Assembly (NCBI RefSeq): GCF_031432215.1
Contig: NZ_JAVKGN010000001.1
Location: 310,001-374,000, forward strand
Length of the DNA: 64,000 nt
DNA from: Halodesulfurarchaeum sp. HSR-GB
GTDB taxonomy: Archaea > Halobacteriota > Halobacteria > Halobacteriales > Halobacteriaceae
Direction of reading: 5' to 3'
The position numbers were made by a program, and so were the translations under genes. Numbering within the stretch: the stretch's first letter is position 1; the number at the start of each line of letters is the position of its first letter. The notes beneath the pieces are model-generated. The model was not told where the DNA came from, ran no database searches, and saw only the letters and a list, made by a program, of their open reading frames with translations. Below, in pieces: positions 18,427 through 27,635 of the stretch.

Positions 18427-19491
18427 ATGGAGACCCGCCACCGCGTCGAGGTCGCCGACGCCCGCGACATGGGGGCCGTCGAGACCGATTCCGTCGAACT
18501 CGTCGTCACGTCCCCACCCTACCCGATGATCGAGATGTGGGACGACCTCTTCGTCGACCTCGATCCGGCGATCGGCGATCACCTCGACGCCGGCGACGGT
18601 CAGGCGGCCTTCGAGTTGATGCACGAGGCCTTAGACCCCGTCTGGGCGGAACTCAAGAGAGTGCTCGTAGACGGCGGCATCGCCTGCATCAACGTCGGTG
18701 ACGCGACCCGATCGCTGGGCGATAGTTTCCGGGTCTATCAGAACCACGCCCGAATCCTGACCGCTTTCGAGGAACTGGGCTTCGAACCCCTACCCGAGAT
18801 CCTGTGGCGAAAACCGAGCAACTCGGGGGCGAAGTTCATGGGTTCGGGAACGCTGCCGCCGAACGCGTATGTCACGCTCGAACACGAGTACGTGCTGGTC
18901 TTTCGGAACGGGTCGAGTCGCCGGGGCTTCGAGCCACATGCACCGCGTCGCTACGAATCGGCGTACTTCTGGGAGGAGCGAAACAAGTGGTTCTCCGACG
19001 TCTGGACCGATTTGACTGGAGAACTCCAGGCACTGGACCACGACACGTTGCGGGACCGATCCGCGGCCTACCCCTTCACCGTCCCCTACCGGCTCATCAA
19101 CATGTACAGCGTCTATGGCGACACGGTCCTGGACCCATTCTGGGGGACGGGGACGACCAGCCTCGCAGCCATGGCCGCCGGCCGGAACTCGATCGGCTAC
19201 GAACTCGAACCCGAGTTCGCGACGGTCTTCGAAGAGCGGGTGGCGAACGTGCCGACACTCACAGAGCAGGTCATCGAAAAGCGACTCGGGGCCCACCGTG
19301 AGTTCGTCGCGAGCGCCCGCGAGGACGGTCGGGACTTCGGCTACCAGGCCAAACACTACGAGTTTCCCGTGACGACCAAGCGCGAGCGCGGGCTCCGCTT
19401 CTACCCGATCGACCGAGTCGAGGAGACGAAATCGGGATATCGGGCCGTTCACGAGCCCCACGACGACGGCCACACACCGGAGTGGACCTGA
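18427..19491 (+). CDS. zim: DNA methyltransferase, probable orphan CTAG N4-cytosine methylase (Zim-like)
   Basis: 354 residues. Motif IV is TSPPYPMIEMWD (residues 28-39), the TSPPY form associated with N4-cytosine enzymes. Motif I comes late, DPFWGTGTTSLAA near residue 237, so motif order is of the permuted beta class. No restriction endonuclease is adjacent. The sequence around motif IV looks like M.MthZI and its haloarchaeal orthologue Zim, which modify CTAG; that specificity is by family resemblance only. The start at 18427 gives METRHRVEV. Confidence 0.78.
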   Translation: METRHRVEVADARDMGAVETDSVELVVTSPPYPMIEMWDDLFVDLDPAIGDHLDAGDGQAAFELMHEALDPVWAELKRVLVDGGIACINVGDATRSLGDSFRVYQNHARILTAFEELGFEPLPEILWRKPSNSGAKFMGSGTLPPNAYVTLEHEYVLVFRNGSSRRGFEPHAPRRYESAYFWEERNKWFSDVWTDLTGELQALDHDTLRDRSAAYPFTVPYRLINMYSVYGDTVLDPFWGTGTTSLAAMAAGRNSIGYELEPEFATVFEERVANVPTLTEQVIEKRLGAHREFVASAREDGRDFGYQAKHYEFPVTTKRERGLRFYPIDRVEETKSGYRAVHEPHDDGHTPEWT

Positions 19492-19576
19492 AATTCCGGG
19501 CCATGTGTCAGTCCACCGTGCAAAATACTGCCAGGATCAATTCTTTTAAGGCCCCTTCCTCGTGAACCCCTGTTAC

Positions 19577-20926
19577 ATGGCACGAGAAACCTGGGGCACG
19601 CGAATCGGCTTCATCCTCGCCGCGGTGGGGAGTGCAATCGGACTGGGCAACATCTGGCGATTCCCCTTCCAGGTCAGTCAGGAAGGGGGCGCAGCGTTCA
19701 TGGTGATGTATCTGGCCTTCATCATCCTCATCGGCTTCCCGGCGATGCTGGCGGAGTTCGTCGTGGGCCGGAAGACGGAGTTGAACACAGTGGGGGCGAT
19801 ACGTGACTTCGCCGGGGGCTACTGGAAGTATCTCGGTGGCTTGTTCGTCTTCATCGGCTTCGTCATCCTGTCCTATTACAGCGTCATCGGTGGCTGGGTC
19901 CTCCGATACATGCTCGGAAGCGTCACCGGCGGCTACGCGGCAACCGAGAGTGCGGGCGCGTACTTCGTTGACGTCTCGGCGGGTCTCGACACGCTGGTCG
20001 CTCACGCGATCTTCATGCTCCTGGTCATCGGGATCGTCGCGCTCGGCATCAAGCAAGGGATCGAACTCGGTGTGAAAATTATGGTGCCCGCGATCCTCGC
20101 GATCTTCGCCATCCTCGCCGTGTACGCCTTCACATTGCCGGGAGCCGGCGAAGCCTACGCGTACTACCTCTCGCCGGACGTCGGCTACATCATGCAGAAC
20201 TGGCAGAGCCTGGTGCCGGCCGCGGCCGGACAGGGCTTTTTCACCCTCTCGCTGGGGATGGGCGTGATGATCACCTACGCCTCATACCTCGGTGACGACA
20301 AGAACCTCGGCATCGACGGGATCAGCATCGTCGTCCTCAACACTTCCGTGTCGATCCTGACCGGGCTAGTCGTCTTCCCGATCCTCTTCTCGGCCGGCGT
20401 GGATCCGGAGACCTCCGGGCCCGGCGCGATCTTCATCAGCATCGCCGAGGCGGTCCTCGACCTGCCCTTCGGACGGGTCGTGGGCCTCCTGTTCTTCCTG
20501 ACGGTGGCCATCGCCGCGCTGTCCTCCGCGATCAGCCTGATCGAGGTCGTCGTCTCGTATGCGATCGACGAGTTCGGCATGGACCGGCTGAAGGCCACAG
20601 TCATCTCCGGTATCGCCATCTTCCTGCTTGGCGTCCCGGTCACGATGAACACGGTCTTCGTCGACCTGTATGACATCTTCGCCGCCCAGATCCTGCTCGT
20701 GCTCGGCGGCATTCTGCTCATGATCATCGTCTCCTGGCTGCACGCCGGCGAGGCGGTCGAGGAACTGGAGAAGGGCATTGGGAACCTCGGAGGTCTGGGT
20801 ACCCTCTGGATCTGGATGGTTCGGGTCCCGGTCATCCTCGTCCTGCTCGTCTCCCTGTACCTCGGAGTCACGGGCTACATCGACTTCCTGACCGGCACGT
20901 TCGCCGAGTACCTGGGGACGCTTTAG
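19577..20926 (+). CDS. Sodium-dependent NSS-family transporter (SNF type)
   Basis: 449 residues from the ATG at 19577, about 30 nt after a TATA-like TTCTTTTAAGG; an in-frame GTG lies 15 nt upstream. The N-terminal MARETWGTRIGFILAAVGSAIGLGNIWRFPF-type signature with GLGNIWRFPF is diagnostic of the neurotransmitter:sodium symporter family. About 11-12 membrane helices, the length of MhsT/LeuT-like bacterial members. It likely imports an amino acid with Na+. Substrate not predictable. Confidence 0.9.
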   Translation: MARETWGTRIGFILAAVGSAIGLGNIWRFPFQVSQEGGAAFMVMYLAFIILIGFPAMLAEFVVGRKTELNTVGAIRDFAGGYWKYLGGLFVFIGFVILSYYSVIGGWVLRYMLGSVTGGYAATESAGAYFVDVSAGLDTLVAHAIFMLLVIGIVALGIKQGIELGVKIMVPAILAIFAILAVYAFTLPGAGEAYAYYLSPDVGYIMQNWQSLVPAAAGQGFFTLSLGMGVMITYASYLGDDKNLGIDGISIVVLNTSVSILTGLVVFPILFSAGVDPETSGPGAIFISIAEAVLDLPFGRVVGLLFFLTVAIAALSSAISLIEVVVSYAIDEFGMDRLKATVISGIAIFLLGVPVTMNTVFVDLYDIFAAQILLVLGGILLMIIVSWLHAGEAVEELEKGIGNLGGLGTLWIWMVRVPVILVLLVSLYLGVTGYIDFLTGTFAEYLGTL

Positions 20927-20956
20927 GACGACTCGCTTTTTCGATTTTTCCGCCGA

Positions 20957-21388
20957 TCAGCGACGCAGAAACCTGGGCAGCGTGATGGCGTCTGTGCGCT
21001 GGGACGGGCGGTCCAAAAACGAGGGACGATCGAGTGCCTCCGGTAGATCGAGTTGTGACCGGGGCACCTGGACGGCCTCGAAGGCGTCCGAATCTGTCTC
21101 TCGGTCGGCGACCAGTTCCTCCCAGACCGCCCACTCGGGATCGCCGGGCTCGAACTCCGCCCGGTCGGTGGGGGAAAGTCCCCGCTCGGCGATGGCTTCT
21201 TTCGCGCGGGACTCACCCTCCTCGAAGGCAATCTGGATGAGTGCCCGGTGGTGGGCTCGCTGGAGGCGTTCGTACTCGGTCGGGTGGTCGTTGCCGAAGG
21301 CCGCGTCCACGCCCAGCGCGAAGGCCCGGAACATGGCCCGCTCCTGGTCCAACGACTCCCAGTCGCCCTCGAAGTGACGGTCGTACAT
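20957..21388 (-). CDS. Haloarchaeal conserved protein of unknown function, paired with RAD55-like ATPase
   Basis: 143 residues, strongly acidic, no membrane segment. It begins MYDRHFEGDWESLDQERAMFRAFALGVDAAFG and ends LPRFLRR. I do not recognise a named domain. Its ATG (21386-21388) directly abuts the stop of the RAD55-type ATPase gene upstream on the same strand, so the two are very likely co-translated and may act together. Confidence 0.75.
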   Translation of the reverse strand: MYDRHFEGDWESLDQERAMFRAFALGVDAAFGNDHPTEYERLQRAHHRALIQIAFEEGESRAKEAIAERGLSPTDRAEFEPGDPEWAVWEELVADRETDSDAFEAVQVPRSQLDLPEALDRPSFLDRPSQRTDAITLPRFLRR

Positions 21389-22099
21389 CTATCCGTAGGT
21401 CTCCTCCAGAGTGCGATCGGGGTACACCTGGATGCCACCGTCGGTGAACTCGATCGAGCGCATGTCACAGTCGATGGCCGTCCCGCGCATCTTGATGAGC
21501 TGCACAGCACGGGTCATCCCCCCGCCATCCAGGAAGTTGTGGAAGAAGAGCACGCCATGAGCGAGGTAGTGCTCGTTCGAGTAGGCCGTGGGATCGGTCA
21601 TCTCCGAGATCAGGATGATGGTCGTGTCCGTGTCCTTGAGCCGGGTGATGAACTCGGTCAGCTCCGCATCGGGGTCATCGACGAAGTGTTCGAGGAGCAT
21701 CGTCGAGTCGATGACCGCCCGGTCGGCGTCCAACCCCTCCAGCATGGCTGGCACCCGATTTCGCAGCCCGCCCGCCGAGCCATACTGGGTGAGTGTCTGG
21801 CGGGCCGACTCGTCGGTCAGATCGAGGAAGTGCGTGTTCGAGGCACGCATAGCCTTCTCGAACCCGAAGTCGAAGGCGGCCATGTCCTGGGTGAGTTCGG
21901 TCCTGGTCTCGTGCATGGTCACGTAGACACACTCCTCGCCCCGGCGGGCCCCCGCCGTGATGAACTGGGCGGCGAAGGTGGTCTTGCCGCTCCCCGGCGG
22001 GCCGCTGACGACGTGAAGCCGATCACGGGGGAGCCCGCCGGAGAGCAACTCGTCCATGCCCGGACTCCCGGTAGAAGCTCTGGAGAGACGTGAAGACAT
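21389..22099 (-). CDS. RAD55/KaiC-like RecA-superfamily ATPase
   Basis: 236 residues. Walker A GPPGSGKTT at 33-41; Walker B-like DRAVIDSTMLLEHF near 123. The layout (STGSPGMDELLSGGLPRDRLHVVSG) is that of the archaeal RAD55/KaiC/GvpD-like group: single RecA domains often tied to signalling or gas-vesicle control. It has no DNA-binding helix-hairpin-helix domain, so a role in recombination is not indicated. Followed without a gap by a 143-residue partner gene. Confidence 0.85.
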   Translation of the reverse strand: MSSRLSRASTGSPGMDELLSGGLPRDRLHVVSGPPGSGKTTFAAQFITAGARRGEECVYVTMHETRTELTQDMAAFDFGFEKAMRASNTHFLDLTDESARQTLTQYGSAGGLRNRVPAMLEGLDADRAVIDSTMLLEHFVDDPDAELTEFITRLKDTDTTIILISEMTDPTAYSNEHYLAHGVLFFHNFLDGGGMTRAVQLIKMRGTAIDCDMRSIEFTDGGIQVYPDRTLEETYG

Positions 22100-22138
22100 G
22101 GCCCCCGATTCACGCGGGGGCTATTTCAATCGTGAGGC

Positions 22139-23353
22139 TCAGTCCGACCGGCGAGCCAGCCCCACGCCCATCGCGAGGACCAGTCCCAGAAGCGCCAGAA
22201 GCGGGCCAAATCCGGGGGACGTGGCCGTCGTGGTGTCGGGAGTCGGTGTCTCGGTCGGCGTCACCGTTCCGGCGGTGGTCGTCGCCGGCGTCACCCCCCA
22301 CACTGTTTTCTCCTCGGAGGTGATGTCCTCGTCTTCGACCACGATCGTGTGCTCACCGGTGTCCTCGATCAGGATCTGCGCGCGGCCATCGCTGTCGGTC
22401 TCGGTGACTTCCTCGCCGTCTAATCGAACCGTCGCGTTGGCGACCGGATCCTCGTACTCGTCGGTCACGGAGATGAAGGCTGGCTGTCCGACTACCACCT
22501 CAGTCGCGTGGACGGTTACCTGGAGTGTGTTCGCCCGGTCGATTTCGGCATCGAGGGTCAGATCTTCTTCCCCGGTCGTGATCGAGCGCTCGACGGTCTC
22601 GTAGCCCTCGCCTTCGAACCGAACCGTAAGCGGCGTGTTCACGGGCACGGAGAGTTGCTGGGTCCCGTCCGATTGGGTGTTGACCGAGCCCTCGTCCACG
22701 ACGGTGACGGTGATGCCTTCGAGGGCCCGGGGCGGCTCGAAGTACGGGTCAGTCACGTTGACCCGAAGGGTCACCGACCCCGACTCCAGTCGAACCGATT
22801 CGGTCACCGGCTCGTCGGCCGTGACGTTGATGGTGGTCGATTCCTGGTAGTAACCCGCCTTCCGGACGGTGAGGGTGTAGGTTCCCACCTCGACCGGGCC
22901 GTTGTCGAGGGTCCCATCGACGGTTCGCTCGCTGTAGACGGTCGTTCCATCCTGTTTGAGTGTCACCAGCGCGTCGTCGAGCGGGCCCGCGGCGTCAGTC
23001 ACCTCGACGTTCACTTCACCCTTGGGTCGGACCGTCATGTCGACGGTCTCCTCCCCCGGTTCTTCGATCACGAGGGGCGTGTTTTTCATGTACGTCTCGT
23101 GTTCGATGCTGAGTTCCACACTCGCATTCGCCGGCACGTCGAGTAGCACCTGCCCGTTCGAGGCGGTCGTTCCCGTGGCGGTTCCATCGTCCCACTCGGC
23201 AGTTACGGTTGCGCCACCAACCCGGTCGCCATCCGGTGTCTGTACGGCCACGGAGAGTGTTACGAGGTCGGCACCGGCCACACTCGCCGGGAGGAGGGAA
23301 ACGAGGAGGACCAGTACGACTGCACCGACGAGCAGAGATCGAATTGTTACCAT
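22139..23353 (-). CDS. Surface protein with carboxypeptidase-regulatory-like domains and PGF-CTERM tail
   Basis: 404 residues from the ATG at 23353. N-terminal signal peptide ([22 protein letters not shown], ending about residue 28). Four beta-sandwich units of the carboxypeptidase regulatory type follow (for example [40 protein letters not shown] and [16 protein letters not shown]). A Thr/Pro-rich spacer precedes [16 protein letters not shown] and a basic RRSD end, a PGF-CTERM signal. It should be processed by archaeosortase A, encoded at 35331, and anchored by lipid to the cell surface. Several N-glycosylation sequons. Confidence 0.85.
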   Translation of the reverse strand: MVTIRSLLVGAVVLVLLVSLLPASVAGADLVTLSVAVQTPDGDRVGGATVTAEWDDGTATGTTASNGQVLLDVPANASVELSIEHETYMKNTPLVIEEPGEETVDMTVRPKGEVNVEVTDAAGPLDDALVTLKQDGTTVYSERTVDGTLDNGPVEVGTYTLTVRKAGYYQESTTINVTADEPVTESVRLESGSVTLRVNVTDPYFEPPRALEGITVTVVDEGSVNTQSDGTQQLSVPVNTPLTVRFEGEGYETVERSITTGEEDLTLDAEIDRANTLQVTVHATEVVVGQPAFISVTDEYEDPVANATVRLDGEEVTETDSDGRAQILIEDTGEHTIVVEDEDITSEEKTVWGVTPATTTAGTVTPTETPTPDTTTATSPGFGPLLALLGLVLAMGVGLARRSD

Positions 23354-23446
23354 ACCTACCCAAATGGTTGCAAACCTTATCAATACCGGCCCCGAATCTC
23401 GGCTGACTGGCCCCACCACCCTCCCGGGGTGCCGGGGCTTCGAAGG

Positions 23447-23455
23447 TCTTATACG
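23447..23455 (+). promoter_or_regulatory. TATA box of the L10e gene
   Basis: TCTTATACG lies 31-39 nt upstream of the rpl10e start codon, in the normal place for an archaeal TATA box driving a short-leader transcript. Confidence 0.6.
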
Positions 23456-23485
23456 CGTACTCTGTCTGATTCTCCAGTAGTACCT

Positions 23486-24016
23486 ATGTCCGATAAGCCG
23501 GCCTCCATGTACCGGGACATCGACAAGCCGGCGTACACGCGCCGCGACTACGTCACCGGTATCCCGGGCTCGAAGATCGCACAGCACAACATGGGCGACC
23601 TGGATTCCGACCCCGACGAGTGGCCCGTCCAGATCTCCCTCGTTCCCGAAGAGACCTCCCAGATCCGCCACGGATCCCTCGAGGCGGCCCGTCTCTCGGC
23701 GAATCGCCACCTCATCAAGGAATTCGGCGAGGGCAACTACAAGATGGTCCTCCGGAAGTTCCCCCACCAGATCCTGCGTGAGAACAAGCAGGCGACCGGC
23801 GCGGGCGCGGACCGTGTCTCTGACGGCATGCGCCAGTCCTTCGGCGTCCCGGTCGGGACCGCCGCACGCGTGCACGCTGGCGAACAGCTCATGACCGCCT
23901 GGTGTACTGTCGAACAGGCACCGGCCGTCAAGGAAGCCTTCCGTCGCGCGTACAACAAGATCACACCGCCCTGCAAAATCAACGTCGAACGGGGCGCGGA
24001 ACTGCTCGTCTCCTGA
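23486..24016 (+). CDS. rpl10e: 50S ribosomal protein L10e / uL16
   Basis: 176 residues from the ATG at 23486 ([22 protein letters not shown]). Full-length archaeal uL16 with the conserved [32 protein letters not shown] and [27 protein letters not shown] segments; the last is the loop near the peptidyl-transferase centre. It stands alone here, as in other haloarchaea, not within a large ribosomal operon. Confidence 0.98.
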   Translation: MSDKPASMYRDIDKPAYTRRDYVTGIPGSKIAQHNMGDLDSDPDEWPVQISLVPEETSQIRHGSLEAARLSANRHLIKEFGEGNYKMVLRKFPHQILRENKQATGAGADRVSDGMRQSFGVPVGTAARVHAGEQLMTAWCTVEQAPAVKEAFRRAYNKITPPCKINVERGAELLVS

Positions 24017-24082
24017 TTCGGCCCTCGAGGCCGGCTCCTTCTCGACCGGAGCTGCTTTGTCGATTCCGCCGCACCGACAGGT

Positions 24083-24943
24083 ATGCTCACCCTCGGCATC
24101 GCCCACAAAGCCGAGACCGCTGCCCGAATACGCGATCCCCTCGCCGCCCGGGACATCGACGTCGAACACGTCTCGCTGACGGGCGACACGACGGCTCTGT
24201 CGAGCGACGTGGCCCACGACCTCGACGTCGGGCTGGTCTTCCCGAGCCGACTCATGGAAGGCGGCCTGCTCACGGCGCGACTGGACATTCCCTGGGTGAA
24301 CGGCCGAACCGCCGTGCTCCGGTCCCGGAACAAAGCCGAAACACTCGCCCGACTCGACGCGGCGGGTCTCCCCGTCCCGGAGACGGTCTTCGTCTCCGAT
24401 CCAGTTTCTGACGCGGAACTCCGCTCGGCCGCCGACAAATTCGAGCCCCCGATCGTGATCAAGCCGAATTCGACGACCCGTGGCGAGGGAATTTTGAAGG
24501 TCACGGAGTGGGACTCGCTTTTGGGCGTGACTGACTATCTGGACTTGCTCCACCAGTTCCCGGCGACGCGTGATCGGTCCTATCTCCTCCAGGAGTACCT
24601 TCCAGCGGCCCGGGACATCCGCGTGATGGTCATCGACGGACAGGTGGTCGGCGCGGTTGAGCGAACGCTCCCGGAATCGGCCCGTGAAGCGGGCCACTGG
24701 AAGCACAACGTCCATCGCGGCGCGGAAGCCACCGCGATAGAACCACGCGAATCGATTTGCGAGCTGGCCGAGGCCGCCGCGGCCACGATGGACATCTCGC
24801 TGCTCGGGGTCGACATCCTGGAGACCGATTCACGAACGGTGATCTCGGAGACGAACGCGCGACCGACCGTCGACGTGGCCGAAAAGTACGACGAACGGTT
24901 CTACGACGTGCTGGCGGCGACGATCCGTGCGACGGCTCGCTGA
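24083..24943 (+). CDS. RimK-type ATP-grasp ligase
   Basis: 286 residues. ATP-grasp features: lysine in PPIVIKPNSTTRGEGI (about 128-143), LLQEYLPAARDIRVMVIDGQVVGA (172-195), and the metal-binding end VISETNARPTVDV. RimK-family enzymes join an amino acid or glutamate to a carboxylate, for example in lysine/arginine carrier-protein pathways, coenzyme F420 tails or protein tails. No LysW-like carrier gene is near, so the substrate is open. Converges with the hsp20 gene. Confidence 0.82.
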   Translation: MLTLGIAHKAETAARIRDPLAARDIDVEHVSLTGDTTALSSDVAHDLDVGLVFPSRLMEGGLLTARLDIPWVNGRTAVLRSRNKAETLARLDAAGLPVPETVFVSDPVSDAELRSAADKFEPPIVIKPNSTTRGEGILKVTEWDSLLGVTDYLDLLHQFPATRDRSYLLQEYLPAARDIRVMVIDGQVVGAVERTLPESAREAGHWKHNVHRGAEATAIEPRESICELAEAAAATMDISLLGVDILETDSRTVISETNARPTVDVAEKYDERFYDVLAATIRATAR

Positions 24944-25336
24944 CTACTCGATGTCGATGTCCGTGGTCTCCCGGGCCCGGTCGAAGATGATTTCGAGGAC
25001 GCCGTTATTGTACGTCCCGGAGCCGGATTCGGGATCGACCGGTGCAGGCAGGGCGATCCGCTCGTCGTACTGGCGGGTTTCGTTTTCAGCACTCACGGTC
25101 ACGTACTCCCCGTCGCTCTGGACGCTGATGTCCTCGCGAGCCACGCCAGGCAGGTCGGCGACCACTCGGATCTGGTCGTCGTCCTCGTAGGCGTCAATAT
25201 GCGTCGGGCCCACGGTGCCGACGCCGCTCTGTTGAATGCCACCCTCCTGGGGGCCGGCGGTCCCGACCATGTCGTTCATCATGCGCTCTATCTCGCGGAA
25301 AATGTCGTCGAACGGATCCTCACGATCGTCTCTCAT
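24944..25336 (-). CDS. Hsp20/alpha-crystallin family small heat-shock protein
   Basis: 130 residues from the ATG at 25336 (MRDDREDPFDDIFREIERMM). The alpha-crystallin domain covers about 45-130: DDDQIRVVADLPGVAREDISVQ and the consensus NNGVLEIIF near the end. The C-terminal IXI-type motif appears as DIDIE. It would hold unfolded proteins for refolding in the cytoplasm. Confidence 0.92.
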   Translation of the reverse strand: MRDDREDPFDDIFREIERMMNDMVGTAGPQEGGIQQSGVGTVGPTHIDAYEDDDQIRVVADLPGVAREDISVQSDGEYVTVSAENETRQYDERIALPAPVDPESGSGTYNNGVLEIIFDRARETTDIDIE

Positions 25337-25379
25337 ACCTGGCGGTTGGCTACGGCCGCGGATAAGGATTCGGGCTGTC

Positions 25380-26387
25380 CTAGAGGCCAAGCGACTCGTT
25401 CGTGCGGGCCATGCTGGTCGCCTTGTCCTCGGCTTCGAGGACCGCCCGGATCGCATCCACGTTCTCGGGCACCACGTCGGACTCCTGGTGGATCGCCTGG
25501 AAGAGATACAGTTCCCGGCCCTTGACGGTGATCGACTTATCCCAGATCGCGTTCTCCCAGAAGTCCCCGCGGGGCCGGCCCATGTCCATCGCGTACTCCT
25601 TGACGTCGGCGGTCCCGGTGATGTCGAGGTCCTCGCCAAGGAGCGCGAGGCGGTCCTCGTCGGCCAGGGCGTCCCGCACCGTCTCGACGTCCGGCGCTGA
25701 CTCCAAAGTCACGTTCAACGAGTGCATGTGCATCAGCGTCGCCGGGACCTTGAGCCCGAGCGTGTCGATCGACAGATCGGGGAAGATCGTCTTCACGTCG
25801 GGTCCGTGATGGGAGGGCAACGTCTTGGGGTCGGGCAGGATGTCGTTGATCGGGCCGCGGTCGCTCTGGGCCGGATCGCCGCCCCGACGGACCAGCGTGG
25901 CCCGAACCCGCTCGATGCCGAAGGCCTCGCGAAGCGGGGCGATCAGCCTGGAGAGCCCGGTCGTGTTACAGGAGACGACCCGGACGTAGTCCGCGTCGGC
26001 GGCCGCCTCGTAGTTCGAGCGGGCGTTGAAGCTCACGTCGACGAGATCGTCGTCCTCGCCGCCCTGGAACAGCGCCGGGGTGTCCGCAGCCTCGTAGAGT
26101 GACTTGTTGTCCGCGCCCACTCCCGAGGGGGTCGCGTCGACGACGATGTCACTCGCTTCGATGAGTTCCTCGACGGTTCCGGCCGTCTTCAGACCCGCCT
26201 CGCCGAACTGGTCGGCGCGCTCGGGGATCGCCGCATAGAGGTCATACCCCGACTCGACGGCCACCGTGGCCTCGTAGTTCGGTCGGGTCTTCGCCACGCC
26301 CACCACAGTCATATCGGGCTGGGCGGCGACGGCGTCGGCCACCCGCTTTCCGATCGTCCCGTAGCCGTTGATTCCCACCTGGATCAT
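25380..26387 (-). CDS. gap: Archaeal-type (class II) glyceraldehyde-3-phosphate dehydrogenase
   Basis: 335 residues from the ATG at 26387 ([20 protein letters not shown]). The Rossmann glycine motif [10 protein letters not shown] is at 5-14; the catalytic cysteine lies in [11 protein letters not shown] near residue 140, the archaeal form. Conserved [11 protein letters not shown] follows. Haloarchaea usually have two GAPDHs and the archaeal type tends to serve gluconeogenesis. Divergent from the small ORF and aminopeptidase genes, in a stretch that matches my memory of the Haloferax HVO_0476 neighbourhood. Confidence 0.93.
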   Translation of the reverse strand: MIQVGINGYGTIGKRVADAVAAQPDMTVVGVAKTRPNYEATVAVESGYDLYAAIPERADQFGEAGLKTAGTVEELIEASDIVVDATPSGVGADNKSLYEAADTPALFQGGEDDDLVDVSFNARSNYEAAADADYVRVVSCNTTGLSRLIAPLREAFGIERVRATLVRRGGDPAQSDRGPINDILPDPKTLPSHHGPDVKTIFPDLSIDTLGLKVPATLMHMHSLNVTLESAPDVETVRDALADEDRLALLGEDLDITGTADVKEYAMDMGRPRGDFWENAIWDKSITVKGRELYLFQAIHQESDVVPENVDAIRAVLEAEDKATSMARTNESLGL

Positions 26388-26450
26388 GGCCGAGAGTCCC
26401 CCCGCGAGTGGGAAAACCGTTTCGAGTACAGTGGGGGGAAACCGGAGCAT

Positions 26451-26459
26451 ATTTTAAGT
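26451..26459 (+). promoter_or_regulatory. TATA box for the 43-residue protein gene
   Basis: ATTTTAAGT lies about 31-39 nt before the start codon at 26490, consistent with an archaeal promoter reading away from the gap gene. Confidence 0.5.
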
Positions 26460-26489
26460 AGTGTGTGGGAGTACCTACCGTTAGTATCG

Positions 26490-26621
26490 ATGCCAGAGAG
26501 CAGACAGGGGTCAGTCGAGACCCACCTCGAAGCGGCCCTCGGACAGATCGAGAACACGGAAGTCGAGTATCACATCCGGGAGAGCCTGCAGTTGCTCGCT
26601 CACGATAGTCTGAATGAGTAA
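26490..26621 (+). CDS. Small acidic protein, 43 residues
   Basis: An ATG-to-TAA frame encodes 43 residues beginning MPESRQGSVETHLEAALGQI and ending LLAHDSLNE. It has its own TATA box and the amphipathic helical pattern of a genuine small haloarchaeal protein; I believe similar short proteins are annotated next to gap in relatives, from memory only. No function known. It ends 31 bp before the aminopeptidase gene and may be co-transcribed with it. Confidence 0.6.
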   Translation: MPESRQGSVETHLEAALGQIENTEVEYHIRESLQLLAHDSLNE

Positions 26622-26652
26622 GGGCTAACTCCCGTGTGGCCGACCATCGAGT

Positions 26653-27612
26653 ATGGGACTTCGGCCTGGCGCTGAAACGGCGGTCCACCAGTGTCTCGAC
26701 CTGCAACCCGAGGAGCGCTGTGTCGTCGTCACCGACGACGAGCGACGCCCGATCGGCGAAGCCCTCTACGAGGTCGCCGCCGCGGTGACAGATGACGCCG
26801 TCCTCCTGACCTACCCGCCCGGAAAGGAACACGGCCAAGAGCCACCCGACCCAGTCGCCGGCGCGATCAAGGCGAGTGATACCTTCCTTGCACCCACGAC
26901 GAAGAGCATCAGCCACACCCGGGCCAGAAGCGACGCCACCGACGCCGGCGTCCGTGGCGCCACACTACCCGGCATCACGGAAGCCGTCTTCGAGCAGGGC
27001 CTGGAGGCCGATTACGACCGGATCCGGGAAACCTGCGAGCGGGTTCATCAGGCTGTCGCCGACGCGGACGAGATCAGGGTCACCGCCCCGGCGGGGACCG
27101 ACATCGTCGTCGAGCCCGGAGACCGGGAGTGGCGACTGGACACCGGGGACGTGACCGAGCCCGGATCGTTCTCGAATCTGCCCGCCGGCGAAGTGTTCAT
27201 CAGCCCGCAGACGGCCACCGGTCGGTACGTCGTCGACGGGACGATGCGGCCGTACGGGCGTCTGGAAGCGGGCCAGACGCTTGCCTTCGAGGTCGACGAC
27301 GGCGTCGTTACCGACATCGAGGACGATCAGATCCGCGAGACCGTCGAGGGTGCTGCTGAATCGGTCGGCGAGGCGGCCTTCAACCTCGCGGAACTGGGTA
27401 TCGGGACGAACGTCGCCGTCTCCGAACTGGTCGGCTCGGTGCTGCTGGACGAGAAGGCCGCCGGGACGGTGCACTTCGCGATCGGCGACGACGCCGGGAT
27501 CGGCGGCGACACCGACGCGCCGATTCATCTGGATGGTGTGATCCGCGAGCCGACAGTGTTCGTCGACGGCGAGGAGATCGAGTTGCCCGCCCCGAACGCG
27601 GCGAATACTTAG
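26653..27612 (+). CDS. Aminopeptidase, M29-like family
   Basis: 319 residues. Conserved features of archaeal leucyl-aminopeptidase-like M29 relatives: THTRAR-like SISHTRARSDAT near 88-99, RGATLPGI, NLPAGEVFISPQ (near 176-187), and ELGIGTN with a late metal-ligand segment TVHFAIGDD followed by HLDGVI. It would trim N-terminal residues from peptides in the cytoplasm using two metal ions. Followed 23 bp later by the HVO_0476-like gene. Confidence 0.87.
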   Translation: MGLRPGAETAVHQCLDLQPEERCVVVTDDERRPIGEALYEVAAAVTDDAVLLTYPPGKEHGQEPPDPVAGAIKASDTFLAPTTKSISHTRARSDATDAGVRGATLPGITEAVFEQGLEADYDRIRETCERVHQAVADADEIRVTAPAGTDIVVEPGDREWRLDTGDVTEPGSFSNLPAGEVFISPQTATGRYVVDGTMRPYGRLEAGQTLAFEVDDGVVTDIEDDQIRETVEGAAESVGEAAFNLAELGIGTNVAVSELVGSVLLDEKAAGTVHFAIGDDAGIGGDTDAPIHLDGVIREPTVFVDGEEIELPAPNAANT

Positions 27613-27635
27613 GTCCCGGGCCGCTACGCCGGTGT

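Noticed and set aside
23354-24715. In-frame N-terminal extension of the PGF-CTERM protein running back through the L10e gene
   Set aside because: The extension lies antisense to rpl10e and part of the ATP-grasp gene and has no signal peptide at its start; the ATG at 23353 gives a clean signal sequence.
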